From: Piezodorus guildinii
Taxonomy: Eukaryota; Arthropoda; Insecta; Hemiptera; Pentatomidae
Direction of reading: 5' to 3'
Assembly: GCA_023052935.1 (NCBI GenBank)
Contig: CM041294.1
Coordinates: 21,352,635 to 21,416,634, forward strand
Length of the DNA: 64,000 bases
Below are positions 33,854 to 46,498 of the stretch, in pieces. Below the pieces are notes generated by a model, which did no database searches, was not told where the DNA came from, and saw only the letters and a program-made list of their open reading frames with translations. The position numbers were made by a program, and so were the translations under genes. How positions within the stretch are numbered: position 1 is the stretch's first letter; the number at the start of each line of letters is the position of its first letter.

Positions 33854-33988
33854 CTACACTTTTACTAGCGGCGTGCTATCAGTGTGGACCAGGAAGGAAC
33901 CGGTAGAGGTCATTTCCTCCTTAGCATTAAGTAGAGAAAGTTCAGGAAGAGTTACATCAGAAGACCAGCGAACTAATTCCGATTTATG
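33854..33988 (-). CDS. Possible second minus-strand coding segment
   Basis: An open stretch of about 44 codons ends at TAG 33854-33856 and reads LVRWSSDVTLPELSLLNAKE near its middle, then HTDSTPLVKV before the stop. Composition is coding-like. It lies 64 bases upstream of the small ORF's ATG and in a different frame from it. No ATG begins it apart from an internal one, so it may be the tail of an exon. Function unknown. Confidence 0.3.
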   Translation of the reverse strand, partial: HKSELVRWSSDVTLPELSLLNAKEEMTSTGSFLVHTDSTPLVKV

Positions 33989-34061
33989 TCACTTGAATAA
34001 AATTTAGTTTATATTTGGATGACACACTGACACCCTTGAGTTCAGCATATATATAGAGATT

Positions 34062-34310
34062 AATTCTGTTTCTAGACCAACTACTTTGCAATTAGGTGAT
34101 CACACTCTGCCACAAGGTTTTTACCAATTTTGATTACCCAGTTTATATAGGAGCTTCAGGAGTGTCTCCCTATTCCAGGATTGTTCCACATCTTGAATAA
34201 CAGGACAAAAAATTATTCTACCATAGCTGAGGTAACAACTTGGTACCCAGAGAAGAGTAGTGTAGTGCTCTATCTACTAGATCATTGGGAGTACTCTTGC
34301 AATAAAATAC
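34062..34310 (-). mobile_element. Diverged SINE family A copy
   Basis: Read leftward it follows the order of the SINE at 8860-9125: a tRNA-like head (GATCTAGTAGATAGAGCAC), then a body with GTAAAAACCTTGTGG and GGTCTAGAAACAGAATTAAT. More decayed than the 8860 copy. Confidence 0.55.
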
Positions 34311-35070
34311 CCTTCATTATTTGTGCTACAATCCTTTTCAACAAAGTACCAAAGCTATACATAGTCCTGCTTTCAAAAATATTTGTTAATTATAATTAGT
34401 ACAGAAATATATATTTGTTATCACATCTTTAAAAAAACATTACAGCAAAAAAAAAAAATCTATTCCCTATTAATTTTATAAAAGACTGAAACGTAAGGAA
34501 GGCTGTATATAGTAAGGAATATATGGAAGAATTTTCATTTTCATACTGAATAAGCTTTTGATACTCCGTGTCATATTAATGATTAGGGTGCACACACTGA
34601 AAAAAACAAAATTTGTACTTTAAAAATACACTTTCAAACCAAAAAAAATTAAATAAAATACATAATAAAAAATCTGGTGCGGGCAACACACGACTTTCAC
34701 TTACCTCCATTTTTAAAATCAATGAAAGAATTTTCAAATACAGTTAGAGATAAAAATACGTGATACTATTAAAGAATTAATTAAATTGAATTTCTATAGA
34801 AACATGTGTTTTAATAAAAAATCTATTATATTATTATCTAAAACAATTACTTAGTTTTATCGGCTTTTTATCACTCTCTATTAACTTTTAAAGCTTTTGT
34901 ATGAGATAATATTTTTTCTAAAATATTTAGCTTTCCAACGGTGTATCATACATGTACAGGTATTTTACTGTTCTTATGTTCAAAACGAAAAATTGCATTA
35001 AACAAATATTTTTTCTATTTTCTTCTTTAGTTGGGTATCGAATTCATTCAATTGTTTTTCAATTCATTCA
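34311..35070. other. AT-rich spacer
   Basis: No gene recognised. Confidence 0.5.
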
Positions 35071-35476
35071 CCTGTTTTTCATCAGCGTTAACAAGATAAT
35101 ATAGTTATTTTTATTAAATCTACAAAATTAAAGGTACTTTAGAGGAAGAAAATTTAAAATATCGACATTTAAGCCCTGTCAGACCATTTTAATCCGATTG
35201 AAACCTAAATGATATTAAAGTCCATTAAATTTTACACCGATATAGCGAGTTTAATCAAAATCGTCGGACAGTTTTCGAGGAAATCGAAAAAAGATCTAAA
35301 ATGCATGGTATAAAGTGGCTCTTCTGGTAAGCTCATTTTATGAAAAAGGTTTTGTAACGTCTCGGGCGTACATTTGTCTTAAATATGGAATTTCAGTTTC
35401 ATAGGACTTACCGTTTCCTCCGGAAGTTACCACACACACACACACACACACACACAGACCTTTTTTGCGGGACTTG
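35071..35476. repeat. Interspersed repeat, copy 2 of the ~405-bp family
   Basis: Same orientation as 4682-5086, with base changes and small indels. It includes the CA microsatellite (about 35434-35456) and CTTTTTTGCGGGACTTGG. The copies diverge after this point, where TTATTTGGTCTCAGGGGATC follows. Confidence 0.85.
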
Positions 35477-36708
35477 GTTATTTGGTCTCAGGGGATCCTA
35501 AAATGTGTATTTCCGTTGAAAACTGGAATTCGAAAATTTTCACGATCGCAATACTTCCCCTTACTATATATAGTAAGTGAAAGTAATAATTGGAACTAAA
35601 TTGTGAAATCGTAAAATGAGTACATAAGTTTCGATAATAAATTCATTCCATTCCACACCATTACCAGTACCAGCATCCTCAGAACTCTCTCAACCAAGCG
35701 ATATCCCACAAGGCTCAGGAAAATTTCATATCCGCTAATGAAGATCTGTATTCTGCAATATAATATCATTGTAGAAACATCTCATGGAGCTAATGAAGTT
35801 GTAGAGTTTTTATTTACTGTTCAAATATGGCTTGTTTCTGAAAATAATATTGAAGCACTCATTTAGCATGAGAGAAGTTTATTTATTTTATAATATTCCA
35901 TATTTACCAAAGCAGATCTTAAGTGGCAACACGAGAGAAGTTTAATGCTTTTACAACTTATCTTGAATGATAATTCAAATTTTAAAACTATTGACTAGTC
36001 TAAATAAAATTATTATTTTGGTTTATCCCGGACATACGAATAAGGCATTTTTGTTGACAGAGTTCCTAAGGCCATTTTTGAGATCATGGAATAATATATT
36101 TTCTTTAATAATAGATTATGGGTCCAACTTCGTGAGCTGTTGTATGCTTTATTTGAGTAATTGCCTATGATGAAAAAATAAATAAAACTTATAAAGATAA
36201 ATAAATTTTTGCTAATCTGAGTGGTATTGTTTTTATAGAGTAGACAGGAAAATACTATCCCTTAGATCCTCTTAGAATTGCTCTTTAGTAATTGAACTTC
36301 CCAATTCCTTGCTGTCATTGACAGCTTCCTTTAGTATCTTAAATGAATATAATTAAGATATGTGTATTTTTGTAAATAATATTCCAAGAGCTGCTCTCCT
36401 AGTAAATGGATGTACATCACTCTGTCACCCCACATATACACATGGCTCAAAATCTCATTGCTTTATCTATGAACTTGTCAAATGTATTATTATCTAATGG
36501 AACATTAAAAATTGATTTTTCATATTTTACTTGCATCATTTTATAATATCATGCTTTAGCATATCAGATTGAAATTCAGATCTCATAAGAGAAGTAGGAT
36601 AAAGATTTAAATTGAATCTATAAAACTCTAAAGCCTGTAGTTAGCAGCAACTGATGCGTCCTGTCATACTATGAGTGGAATTTTGTGAACAACCTACCTG
36701 CTAAAAAA

Positions 36709-36758
<50 letters not shown>

Positions 36759-38324
36759 TATATATATAATTATAATAATAATACAGTTTTATGAAGCCTA
36801 AATTAAGTATTTAAAATTAATGTTAACAATAGTCGACCGTTTAGAAATTCAATAGAAAGGTAATTCAGGTGGGGATAAAAAAACTAAACAATGAATGATA
36901 TTAACTATTTAATGCCTTATCATTAAAACTACTATATTTTCTCCACTACCACTATCTTTCTTATGTATTTGAGATTATATTCCTAGAACAAAAAACTATC
37001 ATGATTTAAATTGACTTACTAGAAAAGTCATTATAAATGAATGTGATAACCATATTGATTAATCTTTCATTATTAAACTTTTACTCTGAATGCCAACTTT
37101 GTCTAAAATCATACTAATGCAGGTTAACTGCGAGATATAACAATCCCTCATACTGATTTTAACAATATTAGTACAGGGAATGAAGTATTTTGGCTTACAA
37201 TATTTTCATCCAGCATGGAATTATGTGAAATTTTCACAGAAGGTAGGGAATAGCTCATTTTCTACATCATGCCAATGTATGCTAAAGCCCCAAGGGTGGT
37301 TGCAACCTCATCTCAGGGGTGGACATTTTTTATTACATTTTAACTGTAGGAATTGATGGGGAAAGTAATTGTAAGAAACAAAAATTTCTTTATGTTTTCT
37401 TCGTTAAACTAATATTTTTTGACTTATTCCCAGTTGAAAGTAATAGTTTCTTGGTGAAAAAAAAAACGATTTTTTGCGAATAACTCAAAAAATATGCATT
37501 TTATAAAAGAAAAAATATAGTCTCTGGCATAAAAATTAAGCAAAAATAGGTCGGTACCTACTTTTTTCAAATAACAACCCCTAAACTACCCCACTAATTC
37601 AAATTGATCCTCACCCTTCTGTGGCTCTCTCTCTTATATATATATATCTATTTTTAATACACCCAAGAAGTTTGACCAATTTAAAATGCCTAATTTTAAA
37701 AATATTGTTCAAAGAGAAAACAATTTTTTGCAATTTAATATTTTCCACCCAATTCAAAATATATCCTAAATTACTAGAGATAAAAAAAAAAAAAAAACGA
37801 TAGAGCTTTAAATTGTAGATATTTTAATGACTTAAATTTCCCTGTGCATAGATTTTCTGTACAGTGAATATTTGGCGAGATATAGCTGTTTAAAACATCT
37901 ATTTACACCTTATTCGAGCCCTTTAAATTCATCCTATTAAAAACTTAAGGGATCTCAAGGAATTTAATTCAAATAATCTTATAACTCTTTAAAATGTCTA
38001 CAAAATCGTTTTTGAAAAAACTTGAAAAACTATCACTAAAAATGAAGGAGCTACGTTTAAATAAACAATAATTTTTTTTTCTTGAAACATACAAATAGCA
38101 CGGTTCCGAGCATAATAATCTACATAACCGGTATTTTCAATACAGCAATAACGTACATGTTCCACTTTTTCCATTCAAACTGAAAGACAGAGATGTATGT
38201 GAATTTGCAGTGTAATTTTATATTAATCAATTTTTGTTTTATGTAACTTAATTTTTTTTTCTATGCAGGTCTATTGAAGAACATTATAAAAATTGCAATT
38301 TTATTAAGGGTGGTTTTTATGGGT
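35477..38324. other. AT-rich region with microsatellites
   Basis: Contains an A-run followed by a TA microsatellite (about 36703-36769). No coding exon was recognised; the 35967-36170 frame is low complexity. The part around 37250-37620, with GGGGTGGACATTTTTTATTA, looks like repeat remnants but could not be matched inside the window. Confidence 0.5.
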
Positions 38325-38860
38325 TGAAATATTATGATATCATATCCTATAGCATAAAACAATCATTTCTTTGACAATTCAAACTAAATTTTACTCATAT
38401 TAAGGTTTTGCAATATTATTTTATAATTTTTGACGATAAGGGGTAGTTTTCACTTTTACAATAATCAATGTCCACCAGCATGATATAAAATTTGAAGTAG
38501 ATGAGGAGAGGAGCCTAATTTCAAATTTTGCTGCAAATGGATGCAAGATGAAAAAATTTTTGTAAGATTAAACATTAAATTATTAACATTAAATTCCAAC
38601 AAGGATTGAAACATTATGAAATTGTATTCTAAAGCATAAAATGATCCATATTTAGCTAATCCAAACTGATTTTTACCCATAATAAGGTTTAAAATGTTAT
38701 TTTATAATTTTTTACAATTATAGGTAGTTTTCACCCTTAAAAAAAAAAAAGGTACAATGGCACAATGTAGAATATGAACTAGAGGGTAAAATGATCCTAA
38801 TTACAAATTTTTATCCAAATCGATGCAGGGCAAAAAAATTGCAAGGTTTTGTCGTTTTTT
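38325..38860. repeat. Two diverged tandem copies of a ~282-bp repeat
   Basis: AGCATAAAA recurs at 38351 and 38633, and TAGTTTTCAC at 38444 and 38725, giving a steady offset of 281-282. The units share TTATTTTATAATTTTT and a 3' block with GATGCA, but differ by many substitutions. Confidence 0.7.
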
Positions 38861-39592
38861 GAGCTTCATTTCCTGTACTATATGTTAAACTCTCTAACTA
38901 ACTTCATACTGTTGCAGTTTATAACTTCTCTTTATTTACTATTTAATGAAAACATAATGTTTTCATGGGTAGTAAATAGGAATTTTTTTAATTTATTCTT
39001 GGCAGAATTATTCAACTACAGTTGTTAAGACAAATATCTTTTAGTGATTTTGTGAGAGCAGTAAACATTAAGAAATACATGATGCCGAAAAGATTTCGTA
39101 TTCAGATTATAAGAATTTTATAAAATAATTTGAAAAAAAAACAGATAACTATAATAGTGTAGTAAGTGAATAATACATAACAAAAATCTTTTATATGTTT
39201 TTGAGTGTGTACAAGTTTGACAACTATAAACAATAACTGGAAGAACTCAGTTACCAAAGACATGTCTTTTAAGATCGATACTTATGTCCCCTTTCACGAT
39301 ATACCTCAGCCTTCATATCTTTTTAGAATTCTGAGATTCTCTTTATGTATACCTCTTGAATGCCAATTTCTTTAATGCTTTGAATACACTTATTTGAAGG
39401 ATGTTATCAAAAGCCCTTTTCCAGTAGAGAAAAAAAAAGATACAAGGAAAGTTATGTTCATTACCTCTTGATTCATAGTATGAATATGGTCTATAGTTAT
39501 ACAAAATCTTCTCTAAATCCTGCTTGACCAATCCCTATGCATTCGATAATTATTTTTGATAATCATTATTTGATTACATTAAAAAAGAATTT

Positions 39593-40116
39593 TATGAGAG
39601 AAGTTGGTTCAGGGTGCAGTCAATTTAACACACAATTAAGGGTAAACTTAATTTATTAGTCCCGACGTTTCGGCCTGAATTATAGGCCTTTTTCAGGGCT
39701 ATAAGAAAAACAAAAAAACAAAGATGACAACCAGCAGTGGAATACAATATATAAAGATGATAAGAAAAATAAATTGTACTGAAGATTATAAACAAAGTGA
39801 AATAGTAGTAATGACAATTGATGATGAATTGAGTAATGAGAATTTTAAAAGTGGATGGCTAAAGAGGTGAGAGACATTTAAATCAGATATGTATACTTAC
39901 TGGTTGTGTGAGCTGAGAAGGCGTCAGTCAACAACAATGGGATAATTAAGTAATTAAGTAATTATGGTGCCCTGGGTGGGGAAAAGAATAATCATTAGTT
40001 TTTCTTATAGCCCTGAATAAGGCCTATAATTTAGGCCGAAACGTCGGCACCAATAAATTAAGTTTAGGCTTAATTGTGTGTTAAATTGACTGCACCCTGA
40101 ACCAACTTCTCTCATA
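39593..40116. mobile_element. Foldback element with CGAAACGTCGG arms
   Basis: TATGAGAGAAGTTGGTTCAG at the left end returns inverted at 40097-40116. The arms run about 120 bp inward, through CACACAATTAAG and a hairpin GGCCT...AGGCCGAAACGTCGG, to TATAAGAAAAAC. The ~270-bp loop has no coding potential. It resembles the 3496 and 6311 elements in layout and in the GAAACGT(T/C)GG block, but its ends are unrelated. Confidence 0.88.
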
Positions 40117-40539
40117 TATACACACAGTCAACCATTGTCACACCATCATAAAAAGAATTTTACATTGAGAGATGGCTGAATAATTTTTCCATAAACAGCT
40201 TGTTACCTTTTTTATGGAGAAGATTATTGGTGCCATTTTTCATTGCTCCAGAGTTTCTCCCTCTACAAGGATAGAAATGATCAGCTACGACAATTCTCTT
40301 ATCATTGCTACTCCTGCTTTTAAAATTTAATTTGATGCACCATCCAGCTCAGAGCTTTTTTCAAGTTAAAATTTTTTGGTTAGATATAACTTCACCTTGA
40401 AAAATTCAACATTGTCACACTTGGTCATTTACAAGAGCCCAAGGGAGGAAGAGCCAGGTTTGACAGAATAGTCCGGAAAGAAGTATGTTGAATGTGAGGA
40501 AAAAATAAAGAGTTATATGTGTTAAGCTAAAATCTGAAA

Positions 40540-40800
40540 CAGGCCTTTTGCTAATGATAAAAATAAAATGGAAATTGGCTGGTCATCTTTTGCAGTGCAA
40601 AGATAATGATGGTTAAAAGTTGCCACAGAGTTGACACCGTGCAATCTAAAAAGGAGAAGAGATGGTAGGTTTTCTTAAAGTTAGTTGTGGGATCCCTTCA
40701 GTGGAAAGCAGCTAGGGGCAGAAATAATTAAAAAAAAAGAAGTGGTCAGAACCCACTGCTTCCCAGTAGGGTCAGTTGCACTGGAAAGAACTGACTATTA
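40540..40800 (+). pseudogene. Decayed LINE C-terminal fragment (tentative)
   Basis: The + strand reads IKWKLAGHLLQCKDNDG, resembling the RRLKWAGHVxRxxDNR segment that ends many RTE/CR1-type LINE proteins. Stops interrupt it on both sides. Confidence 0.4.
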
Positions 40801-43800
40801 CTCCCTTCAAAGGGAAAGTCTGCGCTGTAAAAAAAGAGAAATTTTTAAAATTGGATATATTTTTGTAAATATGGAGTTAAAAAAAAAACAAAAAAAAACT
40901 TGCATAGTTTGTATCGGAAATACATTGCACTGAAATAAAGGCTTTCATTTGAGTGTGTGCTCAGGCTATCTCAATTAAATCTCAGGAGCTAAAATTTTAT
41001 TAAAATTTACTGATGAAGTAGTCAAGAGAAGCTATTAAAAATTGTATTATTCATTTTGTTTATTGAGGGAGGTGGGAATAGATAAAATACTCTATTTGAT
41101 TAAATATTATACTTATAATTCCCTATAATAATAATTAATTATAACTCATCCCAGAATAGAATTTATTTTCATTCATCCATTATACTTATAGTAATTGTTT
41201 TATTTAAGAGAAAACATTCTTATGTTAATATATACTTAATTATATTAACATTTTGGGACATTGCACATTATCAAAACATCACACATCTATTTTAAGATAT
41301 ACATCATTTATTATATTTTTCCAATCTTCTTTGATTTTTAACACCCAATATTTTAATTTTTTATTATTGATGTTATTTTTTATTCTCTTCACTTGTTTTA
41401 TACAAGTATCAGTTAATTTCCTATTTGTTTTTCTATAGCTATATTTTTAATAAAAAAGAGGAACCAGGGTAAGAACACATTAATTGCAATGATTTAACAA
41501 TACATCTTACATGCTGTCCGTGTGGTTTAAAATACACTATGCTACATCATCATCCGTTGTTTCAGTTTGTTAGAAATTGCTGATAAATAAGAAAAAACAA
41601 CTTAAGGTTTTGCCATTTTTTAAAAGTTTTTTGAAACATTAGTTTTTTAATTGAGTGGCTAATAATGATAATATTGATGGATATTGCTGATTATGTCTGT
41701 TCCTTGTGCCATTTCATCCCATTTTGTGAAATCTATTTTTAAAAAGCTGTAGAGGTCAAATGGTATTCAGGAGCACAGAACATGAAAGTTGAGCTCTACC
41801 AGTAGATTATCTTTTTTCATTCTGAGTGTTATTTAATTTAAGAAAATTTACAAACCTTTAGAATACTATTGTAGTGATGTATTTATATTGCAATGGCATT
41901 ACAGTAAAACTAATAAATAATATTTTTTTCAGATGATTATGGTAGAGGATTTACAAAAGTAGTTCATAAAGTTATTCTATTGAGAAAGTGATACTTGATA
42001 CAGAAAGACATCCCAAAGCTGTTATACATATAATATAAAAAAAAAAAATAATAATAAGCTTGTAAAAAATGAGCTTATGAAACCAAAGAATTCATAAAAA
42101 AAAAATAATAATCAGATTTAAAAACATGAACTTAGTTTTTGATGTATACAATTGTCAGAGTAAACCCCCAAGAAAATCTAAAGAGAACAACAGTAGATAT
42201 GAGCCTGGGAAGTATTACATTTTTAATATTAAATGTATTAGTACTGTTCTCAATATTGGTTAAGTACTAGTGGCTATAAATTCCCCAGCGATAATTTGTA
42301 CTAATGATAAATCTTGATTTTCTCATTTTTATGAAATTCAACAAAAATTTAAAGCCCATGTACTTCATACTTATTATTCGTGATCTTCCATAGAAACCCG
42401 ATGTCTATGGCATGGCTAAGCAACATTCTTCTTTTGTAAAATATCATTATTATGCATCTTTATCAGCTTCCTGAATGAACATGAAAAAGCTTCCTTAAGA
42501 AATAATCTTTGAATCTACATTAATTAAGTTAAGGTATGGATCAAAATGAGCTAATGAATTTTGTTTTGTAAAAAAATTATGATTGGTAAAATTATGTCAT
42601 GTTGCTATTTTAAGTATCACTGCTCAGTAAAAATAATCAGAGTAACTCATTAAAAATCGTTTATCTCTTTTTTCTGTGACCTGAATTCATTTATGTTAAT
42701 TATTTGTCTTAGAATTATTCTAACATTTTAATATTAATCCATTAGACTTTGCTGGATGTAACAGTTTACTTATCCCTTCAGGTATTCAATTAGATTCGGA
42801 AGAGATGATTTTTTTCAACAGCCCCATTTTCTGTCCTTCGCGATTTAGTTCCTCAAGACATTCCTGATTTTTTTTTTTAATGTATTATTCCAGGCTCTGA
42901 AATATTCCATCTTCAATATTTTTTTCGTCCATTTGAATTCAATTTTATTATAATTTAAATTTATATTATACTTTATGGATGGATTTATGGACTATTTTTA
43001 TTATAACTATTTTCAATAGTATAATGGATATTACCAAGAAAATGATTGGTAGCTCATTGGTATAATATAAAATGTTATTGACAAGTTAATTTCATGGATA
43101 GTTCTATAAAGAGGAAATTTTAAAACGAAGAATATAAGTGAAGATGAATTATGATGCGGAATCGTGTTAATTAAATCTGTGCCCAGATCGCAAAATTTTA
43201 CAAGTCACTATATCTAGAAATCTGTTTTTTGTGTATTTCTAGAAAATTTGTAGAACATTCTGGAGTGTCTATATTTAGAAGGTGGTTCGTTTGTACAAGG
43301 TAGAGTTTACTCATAAACGGAAAGAGAACACACATAACGTTTAGAAACTTTCTTGACATAAACAATGACACTATATTGTGACATAAATATCATTTCTAGA
43401 AAAAGTGACATACAATTTTGCCATCTGAGCACAGAAATGATTTTTGCCCGTTATAATAAACATTATCCATTTACATTAATTTTAATAATATTTGAAGATA
43501 ACAGAGCTTATTTTGAGAGAAAAAAAGTACACAACTTATCTAATTTGATAATGTTTGATAAAAAGATATTTTGAGACTTTGATTTACAGTCCAAATTGAA
43601 AAACAAAGTACATAATTTAAGTTGCAAAAACAGTATTAATAACAACAAAAGTTTAAATAATCTTTTTTATATTAATTTTAAAAGGATCTACCTACCTATG
43701 TATTCGAATGCCAAAATAATATCGATACCGCCTTCAAACAATTTACCTCGTGCTGGTTATAACCTGTCTCATCATCTTCTTTGTATTCAACTGATGATAG

Positions 43801-44096
43801 TTATGCTTAAAGTGTCTGTGTCTTTTATTTTGAGTGAATTCAGTAATTGTATGTATTATAAATTAAATTGCATGCAAGTTAAAGTGCACTGTACTTTCTT
43901 TGATATTTTAGAATGTTGGGCAAGTTATAGGACTAGTTAAAAGTATAAATTAAAAAAAATAAAATTTGTGTAATGTGACAAGTTGAAATCCTGTACAACA
44001 GACCAGCAATAAGAGACTTTTATGGTGTTTTTGGATAAAAAAGTCCTTTGCCTTATTTTTGTTCTCATTGTTCTGAATATTTAAGAAATTATTAAA
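40801..44096. other. AT-rich intergenic region upstream of Bdp1
   Basis: No gene or RNA recognised. Frames at 43365-43574 and 43596-43940 lack domains and use AT-biased codons. The last ~150 bp before 44097 presumably hold the Bdp1 5' UTR and promoter, but no core element is clear. Confidence 0.5.
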
Positions 44097-46498
44097 ATGT
44101 CTCTAAGACTTTTGAAATTCAAGCCAAAGTTACAACTCAACTCAGTTGCAAAGAACAAAAGTGATGACAACAGCAAACCAAGTATCAAGGCTGTGAGTGA
44201 TGAAAAAAAAAATGTATCTAGTGATTCGAATCCAACAGTTGCTGAAGTCTTACTAGTTGAAGAAGTAAAAGGAGAACAGAAAAAATCTGAAGAAATAACT
44301 ACTTTAAAAGAAAATGTACATGTATTACCGAATGATTCTGAAGTGTATAATTCCTTTCAGAGTAGCAGTGACACAGTTGACATTTCACCTAAAACGGTTG
44401 TTGAGAACATTAGTAATGTGTCAATTTCAAAAGCAATTGTAATGTGATACCAACAGTCCCAGTAGCTGATTTACATATAATTGACTCTTTATCTCATGCT
44501 GTGAGCTCAGATGTGTTAGTTGATAACCTTAAAGGATCTTCATCTGACACAACTGCACCAGCTTCTCCATCCAATCGAAAATCTGTTGAGTGTTCTGAGA
44601 ATGAAAGTGGTTCCGATTTAGAAGATAATGTCACTCCTTCAGTCTTAAGCGATTCTAACAGAAAAGTAAAATCGTTGATAAATTATGATGTCTTGAACAA
44701 AATATCTTCAGGTGTTCAGCAATTAAATTCAGAATCACAGAATAAGGATTTACCAAATGTAGTAGAGAAAGATTGTCACGAAGTTATAGTTAATGATGGA
44801 AGTAAAGCTGCTTTGAATGACTCAACAGAAAAAATAAATGACAATAATAGGTCAGAAAAGAAAAGTGTTGAACGTGAAGAGGACAATATTTGCCCTGTTA
44901 AAGTTTCCAATGTTCTTAATAAGGAAAATTTAGAATTATCAAAAAATAATAAGCAGTCCATATTGTCTGCTAAAGGTAATAATGGCTCTAAACCAAAAAA
45001 GAGAAAAAAACAGGAAGGGAAAAATACAGACACAACCCCTAGTAAAGTTAGTATTCCTCAGAGAACTAATTTTAAACCTAATGTGGCAGCACTAGGAAAA
45101 ATTCGAAGACCCGAAAAATTTACACCATCATCCTACAGTAAAATGGGATCATTAGCTAAAGAGCAATTTTTGAAAAAATTTGGTAAACAGCAGGAACCAG
45201 ATGCTTCAAAACTTACCATGATGGATTTAATTTTTTACAATCCTTCTACGAATCCAATGCCCCAGTCGTCTGACAAAAAGCTTCTTAACACATTCAAAAA
45301 CTCTGCAAATATTGAGAAAATGGAAGATAAGAATCATGATGAGGTGCAAGATAAAGACAGAGATGAAAATAACGGTGAGGAAACAGATGACAACACTGAT
45401 GATGCCTTACCTGTTCCACAGTTAAAAATTTCTGCTGATGGGAAAGTGATAGTAGCTCAGGAAAGCTTGGTTATAAAACCATCAAATAATTTAGAAAATT
45501 TCAACTTTGAAACAGTTATTGATAGTGAATTAAAGAAAAGGAAGCCTGTTAAAAATCCTAATCGTTGTGGTTGGTCACACCTAGACACTATCAAATTTTA
45601 TAAGGCTCTCAATTCATTAGGCTGTGATTTTGAAACTATGCAATCTATTTTTCCTGACAGATCAAGAAGAAATTTAAAAAGTAAATTTAAGAAAGAAGAA
45701 AAATTACATGGTTCCCTCATTAATAAAGTTCTGAGCCGTCATTCTGAGTTTGATTTAGCCAATGTTGTCCGTGAACTTGAAATTGATACAGTGTACAAAG
45801 ATACTATTAAAACTTATGGACGAGGTTTCACAGAGACTGAAAAGCGGACAAAAGGAAGAAAGAAACAGTTGTCATCAGTTGTAGCTGGCAAATCATCAAA
45901 GAAAAAAGATGGTGATGAATCAGATGATTCTATATCTGATGAAGAATTTTGTCGAAAGAAAAAGAAGGTAGATCTAAATTTATTATCAAAAATGTCTGAA
46001 GCTCTGGGTTTAAATGACGAAAATAATTCATCTACTGTAGAGAATGATAGGTTATCTAACTCCGAATCTAGTGATATAGGCAATTTAAAAGAAAATGTAA
46101 AAACAAAAAGAAAAAGAAGGAAATTGATCGAGATTATTGAAAGCGATTCTGACTTTGAACGAGACTTAGAATTATCAGAAACAGAAGATAAGAAATCAAG
46201 TAACCAGTTTTTACGTAGAACTCCAAGAATTGTATTAAGAAGGAAGCCAAAGCCTCCCGCTGAAAGGATACAAAGTAAAAAGGTAGTGTTGCGCCTTGAA
46301 GATCTAATGGATTTCAATGATGAATCAATCAAGGAACCTGAACCCAAAAGTCAAACAGAAATAATTAATGATAATCATATTGTAATAAATACTAATATTG
46401 AATTTGAAAATGTCAAATATACTAGATACATAAGCTATAATTCAAACAATCTTGAGAACCCTATTGAAATTAATGAAACGGTTGCTCATGTTGACTGA
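44097..46498 (+). CDS. Bdp1: TFIIIB subunit B'' (Bdp1), with one frame break
   Basis: Bdp1 joins TBP and Brf1 to form TFIIIB, which recruits RNA polymerase III to tRNA, 5S and U6 genes in the nucleus. The protein starts MSLRLLKFKPKLQL at ATG 44097. A long acidic, Ser-rich region leads to FTPSSYSKMGSLAKEQFLKK and MMDLIFYNPSTNPMP, then the diagnostic SANT/Myb domain with CGWSHLDTIKFYKALNSLGC and IFPDRSRRNLKSKFKKEEKL (about 45565-45705). A charged tail ends at TGA 46496-46498. Total about 800 residues. The first 116 codons (44097-44447) are in a different frame from the rest (open from about 44416). A 44- or 50-bp intron (GTAATG...AACAG or CCCAG), or an indel, could explain this. Confidence 0.92.

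Noticed and set aside
33607..33906. Plus-strand 99-aa frame
   Set aside because: Cys/His/Glu-rich composition without a domain. The minus strand gives a more protein-like hydrophobic ORF with a fitting poly-A signal.
43365..43940. Two plus-strand frames just upstream of Bdp1
   Set aside because: No recognisable domain, AT-biased codons and no link to the Bdp1 frame.
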